Source: JAGNZR01 sp051648365
Lineage (GTDB): Bacteria; Fusobacteriota; Fusobacteriia; Fusobacteriales; Fusobacteriaceae
DNA length: 17,302 nt
Reading direction: 5' to 3'
NCBI GenBank assembly: GCA_051648365.1
Contig: JBOFEZ010000056.1
Coordinates: 1-17,302, forward strand
Below the pieces are notes generated by a model that saw only the letters and a list, made by a program, of their open reading frames with translations, did not search any database and was not told where the DNA came from. Positions 15,103-17,302 of this stretch are shown here, piece by piece. Each line of letters starts with the position of its first letter. Position 1 is the stretch's first letter. The translations under genes and the position numbers were made by a program.

Positions 15103-15401
15103 GTAATTTTGTTTATTGTCTCGCCAGTAGGTAAGACCATGAGCCATTTTGGAAACATCCTTGTGGTCAAAAATACCGTCGCCGTTTATATCAAAAGGGT
15201 GGGTTATTTTTTTTTAGGTTCCGAATCTTTCTCGGTTTTTTTACTCCAGTAGTTTCCAGATTGCCAATCTTTGACCTCTTGCTCTGTGGCGATTGCATAA
15301 GATTCGCTAGGATACATAGGCTTGTCTGTTTCTAAGCATTCAAACAGTATTCTAGTTTTTTTTACTTTTAGCCAAATTGTTTTGATTTCTTTAATAGACA
15401 T
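15091..15401 (-). CDS. Frameshifted small head protein with dockerin/EF-hand-like extension
   Basis: If a ribosome slips back one base in A9 (15215-15207), the small protein encoded from 15401 gains 38 residues and totals 103. The extension starts ITHPF, has a complete calcium loop DINGDGIFDHKD and goes on VSKMAHGLTYW, then ends in TAG at 15093-15091. Asp and Asn fall at loop positions 1, 3, 5, 9 and 12, with Gly at 6, as in dockerin and EF-hand calcium loops. In the -1 frame a TAA precedes the A run, and no ATG, GTG or TTG lies between that stop and the loop, so independent translation is unlikely. Alternatives are transcriptional slippage on A9 or a sequencing error (A10 would place the whole gene in one frame). 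Its position after the capsid gene suggests a head decoration role; that is inference. Confidence 0.6.
15204..15401 (-). CDS. Small hypothetical head protein (zero-frame product)
   Basis: A 65-residue, Lys-rich protein encoded 27 bp after the major capsid gene, a position often held by decoration or head-accessory proteins. No family is recognised. The N-terminal half looks beta-like (TIWLKVKKTRILFEC, 9-23), and the middle has YAIATEQEVKDWQSGNYW (35-52), in which the final part resembles short strand-turn segments of phage N-terminal head proteins. The C-terminus is a charged tail ending EPKKK, encoded by the A9 run that touches the TAA stop codon. See the 103-residue frameshifted form. The start ATG 15401 has an A/T-rich leader without a Shine-Dalgarno; the whole gene is probably cotranscribed with the capsid gene and stopped at the 15076-15102 terminator. 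Confidence 0.65.
   Translation of the reverse strand: MSIKEIKTIWLKVKKTRILFECLETDKPMYPSESYAIATEQEVKDWQSGNYWSKKTEKDSEPKKK
15207..15215 (-). other. Candidate -1 frameshift site: A9 abutting a stop codon
   Basis: On the minus strand nine A are read as AAA-AAA-AAA and followed at once by TAA. Two in-frame A-AAA-AAA type slips are possible, and a stop codon entering the A site is known to favour slippage. The -1 frame is closed upstream by TAA and open downstream for 38 codons. No strong stimulatory hairpin is seen within 10 nt. Confidence 0.6.
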
Positions 15402-15428
15402 TGTTATAAATTATTGTTTAAAAATTGT

Positions 15429-16457
15429 TTAAGCTTTACCTCCTAAAATATTAAAGATAGGTGCGGTTTGAACTACTCCAGCATTATTAATATCTCCAGA
15501 AAGTTCTTTAAATCCATAATAAGCTTGAATTCTGCCACCTACAACTTCACCGATATTTACAACCATAAGATTTCTGTCATATCTAAAACTTAAACCAGTA
15601 ATAGGGTCTGTGATAAAAGTCTGATTGTTGTTGTCAGTGATAGACAAACCTCTAAAAGGAACGATTGCTGATGTGGCGATTGTGGCGGTTCCAATAGGGT
15701 CTGAGGCTGGTGCTGGTCTTAAATATTGTTGGTCTTTTACAAAATCAATATTGTATTTACCAAAAACAGAAAATCTAGTATTAGAGATCGTAGTGTTTTC
15801 AACCATATTGTTTCCAACGGTTGGGACTGTCCCTCTAATATTTTGAAATTCTGCAAGTTTTGTCACGGCGTTGTAGAAATCCTTATGAAGTCTAACCTGG
15901 ATTCTGTCTTGTTCAAATCCTTGGTCATCTACCGCATCCCTCAAATCATCCCAAACACCGATGTTCATAGCGGTGCCTGTTGCCCCTACATTGGTGGCAA
16001 AGGATGATGTCCTAAGTCTTTGATTGATGGTTCTAAACATCCTAGGCAGAATAGACTGTCTAAAAGCTGATTCCATATTGTCTCTTTCCATTTGTTCAAA
16101 TTCCACTGGGCTAAAATCGGAACTAGCACTTGGAAGTCCAAACTTTTTACCTAAAGCATATTCTAATTTAACATCAATTTTACCGTAACTAGCAGTTTCG
16201 TAATCTGATAAACCTAGCTCGGTGGTTGGTGTATAAGTTGTGATTTCGTCTTCAATAGCTAAAACTGGCTTGATTGGCACTTGAACCACCGCACCCTTAG
16301 TTGGTGCTGATTTGTATGATGTATCAATCAAGTTTTGATTGGTCATAAACGGGAAAGTGTGAAAAGTATTAATTGCCTTTCTCAAAGATTGGGCTAAATT
16401 AATTGTAGTAGTTGTATTGGTTGTGATACCTGGTAAGTTTGTAATAGTTGTTGGCAT
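15429..16457 (-). CDS. Major capsid protein (HK97 fold, possibly P22 coat-like)
   Basis: A 342-residue protein directly downstream of the scaffold gene (2 bp apart), the standard position of the major capsid protein. The pattern fits an HK97-fold coat: a short N-arm (1-35), an N-terminal strand set with GAVVQVPIKPVLAIEDEITTYTP (55-77), a YGKIDVKLEY E-loop-like segment near 91-100, a long spine helix about 116-148 (PVEFEQMERDNMESAFRQ), an A-domain about 165-240 with RIQVRLHKDFYNAVTKLAEF, and a beta-rich C-terminal part with SAIVPFRGLSIT (263-274) and LMVVNIGEVVGGRIQAYYGFKEL. The IVPFRGLS-like segment and gene order resemble P22-coat-type proteins. There is no protease gene inside the window; with a separate scaffold, delta-domain cleavage is not required. 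ATG follows an A/T-only leader. Confidence 0.82.
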   Translation of the reverse strand: MPTTITNLPGITTNTTTTINLAQSLRKAINTFHTFPFMTNQNLIDTSYKSAPTKGAVVQVPIKPVLAIEDEITTYTPTTELGLSDYETASYGKIDVKLEYALGKKFGLPSASSDFSPVEFEQMERDNMESAFRQSILPRMFRTINQRLRTSSFATNVGATGTAMNIGVWDDLRDAVDDQGFEQDRIQVRLHKDFYNAVTKLAEFQNIRGTVPTVGNNMVENTTISNTRFSVFGKYNIDFVKDQQYLRPAPASDPIGTATIATSAIVPFRGLSITDNNNQTFITDPITGLSFRYDRNLMVVNIGEVVGGRIQAYYGFKELSGDINNAGVVQTAPIFNILGGKA

Positions 16458-16459
16458 AA

Positions 16460-17083
16460 TTATATATTATAATGTTTTAAGTCGTCTTGATGTTTAAGAA
16501 TTAAATCCATATTGCCAGAGTTTTTGATTTCTTCAGCTCTGTCTTGGGATATTTTAACACCTGGATTGTTGTTGGAATTGTTCCCCATATTAGCACCAAT
16601 ATCTCCAGCAGGTTTTTCTTGACTAATGATAAACTCCTTGTAATTTTCGTTAATATTTTTAACAATATTTTCTAAATTACTAATCTCTCCATCATCTCCA
16701 AATTCCAGTTGACTTTTTGCATCTTTAAAAACAAGACTTTTAATCTTAGGGTTTAAATTTGGCAAGGCTTCTTTAAGTTGGGATTCAGTTTTTAATTCCT
16801 GAATCTTGGCTTTGTGGGCTTTGGACTCCTTGCTACCTTCTTCAAGGGTGGCTTCCATAGCTTCTAACCTTTCAGTTAGCTTTTGGATTGTTGCTTCTTT
16901 AAGTGCTACAATATCCTTACCTTCCTTTTTGCCTTTTTTATCAGACTTGTCTTCTAGTTTTGGTTCTGGTGTAGTTTGAGTTGTATCTTTTTCCTCTGGA
17001 CTGGTTTTTTGAACCTCATCCTTTGAATTGTCTTGATTGCCTTGTTGTTGTTGATTATTGTTGTTGGTGTTTGGGTCTTCCAT
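16460..17083 (-). CDS. Capsid scaffolding protein
   Basis: A 207-residue, highly charged protein immediately before the major capsid gene. The N-terminal 57 residues are Asn/Gln/Lys/Glu-rich and probably disordered (NNNNQQQQGNQDN at 7-19). Residues about 58-105 form a predicted coiled coil (IVALKEATIQKLTERLEAME and onward). A conserved-looking segment EALPNLNPKIKSLVFKDAKSQ (about 105-125) follows, as in Firmicute-type scaffold proteins of the DUF4355/GPO-like class. The C-terminal end is again Asn-rich, then a basic helix (LILKHQDDLKHYNI) suited to binding the coat. The composition, coiled coil and neighbour make scaffold the best call. No catalytic triad of a capsid protease is visible. The 136 bp upstream hold a promoter candidate and two short inverted repeats. 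Confidence 0.8.
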   Translation of the reverse strand: MEDPNTNNNNQQQQGNQDNSKDEVQKTSPEEKDTTQTTPEPKLEDKSDKKGKKEGKDIVALKEATIQKLTERLEAMEATLEEGSKESKAHKAKIQELKTESQLKEALPNLNPKIKSLVFKDAKSQLEFGDDGEISNLENIVKNINENYKEFIISQEKPAGDIGANMGNNSNNNPGVKISQDRAEEIKNSGNMDLILKHQDDLKHYNI

Positions 17084-17106
17084 ATTTTACAATTATTTTA
17101 TATTTC

Positions 17107-17171
17107 CAAGCCTAAATTGAAACGGCTTGAGGTGTTTTAATGTTTTCCTAGCCAAAATTTATAAAAGCTAG
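17107..17171 (-). other. AT-rich leader with two short inverted repeats upstream of the scaffold gene
   Basis: Two stems lie between the promoter candidate and the scaffold ATG: CAAGCC with GGCTTG (17107-17112 and 17124-17129, 11-nt loop) and CTAGC with GCTAG (17148-17152 and 17167-17171, 14-nt loop). Neither is followed by a T run on the minus strand, so they do not look like terminators. They may fold in the 5' leader of the head transcript. Confidence 0.3.
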
Positions 17172-17195
17172 TGATAATCCAAAAGCAAAGTTATT

Positions 17196-17223
17196 TTAAT
17201 AATCTTGTCAAGCTGGTTGTCAA
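17196..17223 (-). promoter_or_regulatory. Candidate promoter for the scaffold-capsid genes
   Basis: On the minus strand TTGACA (17223-17218, overlapping the TGA stop of the preceding gene) is followed by a 16-nt spacer and TATTAA (17201-17196, 4/6). A second TTGACA lies at 17211-17206 inside the spacer but has no good -10. This is a moderate match only. Confidence 0.4.
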
Positions 17224-17302
17224 ATAAATAACTCATCCAGCCCTAAACTATCCACTAATTCAGTGTCTTCTTCGTAGATATAAGTGCAACGGCAATTGGA
17301 AT
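17220..17302 (-). CDS. C-terminal end of a head morphogenesis protein (Mu gpF / SPP1 gp7-like), 5' part outside window
   Basis: The last 27 codons of a gene enter from the window edge and end in TGA at 17222-17220. The visible residues are SNCRCTYIYEEDTELVDSLG and then LDELFI. The N-C-R-C-T motif close to the C-terminus is characteristic of the minor head / Mu F-like head morphogenesis family, whose members end with HPNCRCT-type sequences, and that gene normally lies between portal and scaffold, as here. The remaining sequence is acidic. With so little of the protein available, the family call rests on the NCRC motif and position. Its TGA is a second example of TGA used as a stop codon. Confidence 0.55.
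   Translation of the reverse strand, partial: SNCRCTYIYEEDTELVDSLGLDELFI

Noticed and set aside
15625..16007. Plus-strand ORFs antisense to the major capsid gene
   Set aside because: They overlap a clear capsid gene and each other in different frames and show no domain.
13641..17222. Alternative genetic code with TGA as Trp or Gly
   Set aside because: TGA ends the head closure gene in a tight ATGA overlap and ends the NCRC-type head gene; Trp residues are encoded by TGG and no gene needs TGA read-through.

Overview
The window is the structural module of a tailed (siphovirus-type) bacteriophage or prophage. Every credible gene lies on the minus strand, so the phage order runs from high to low coordinates: head morphogenesis C-terminus (17302-17220, partial), scaffold, major capsid protein, a small head protein, a Rossmann-like hypothetical, connector and head-closure proteins, an HK97 gp10-like protein, tail terminator, major tail protein, tail assembly chaperones G and G-T, tape measure, a giant Dit-like distal tail protein, baseplate hub, a LamG-tipped fibre, and an M23-like/LysM cell-wall protein cut by the window edge (644-1). 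No integrase, replication, tRNA or CRISPR sequence is present. The plus strand appears to carry only shadow ORFs.

The DNA is AT-rich and uses the ordinary stop codons. TGA ends at least two genes, one in an ATGA overlap, and Trp is TGG, so there is no sign of TGA recoding. Almost no start codon is preceded by a Shine-Dalgarno sequence; leaders are A/T-rich. This suggests a host lineage that makes little use of SD (Bacteroidota and parts of Patescibacteria are known examples), but the host cannot be fixed from this window. The LysM and M23-like domains imply a peptidoglycan-bearing bacterial host.

Two recoding sites stand out, and each contains a run of nine A. (1) In the tail chaperone gene, A9G7 near the end of G allows a -1 shift into a frame that stays open to 11299. 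This gives a lambda-like G-T fusion of 248 residues and explains the otherwise orphan ORF at 11299-11598. (2) In the small gene just after the major capsid gene, A9 directly abuts the TAA stop. The -1 frame has no usable start codon and encodes a 38-residue extension with a textbook dockerin/EF-hand calcium loop, ending inside a terminator hairpin. A low-level frameshifted, calcium-binding head protein is the most novel-looking feature here.

Regulatory signals: three intrinsic terminators sit inside the gene string (15076-15102, 12769-12808, 11676-11700), next to genes needed in unequal amounts. Candidate promoters with TTGACA boxes lie upstream of the scaffold, major tail and fibre genes. 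An 18-nt box (16/18 identical) with the core TAGGTAGGG precedes both the major tail gene and the tape measure gene.
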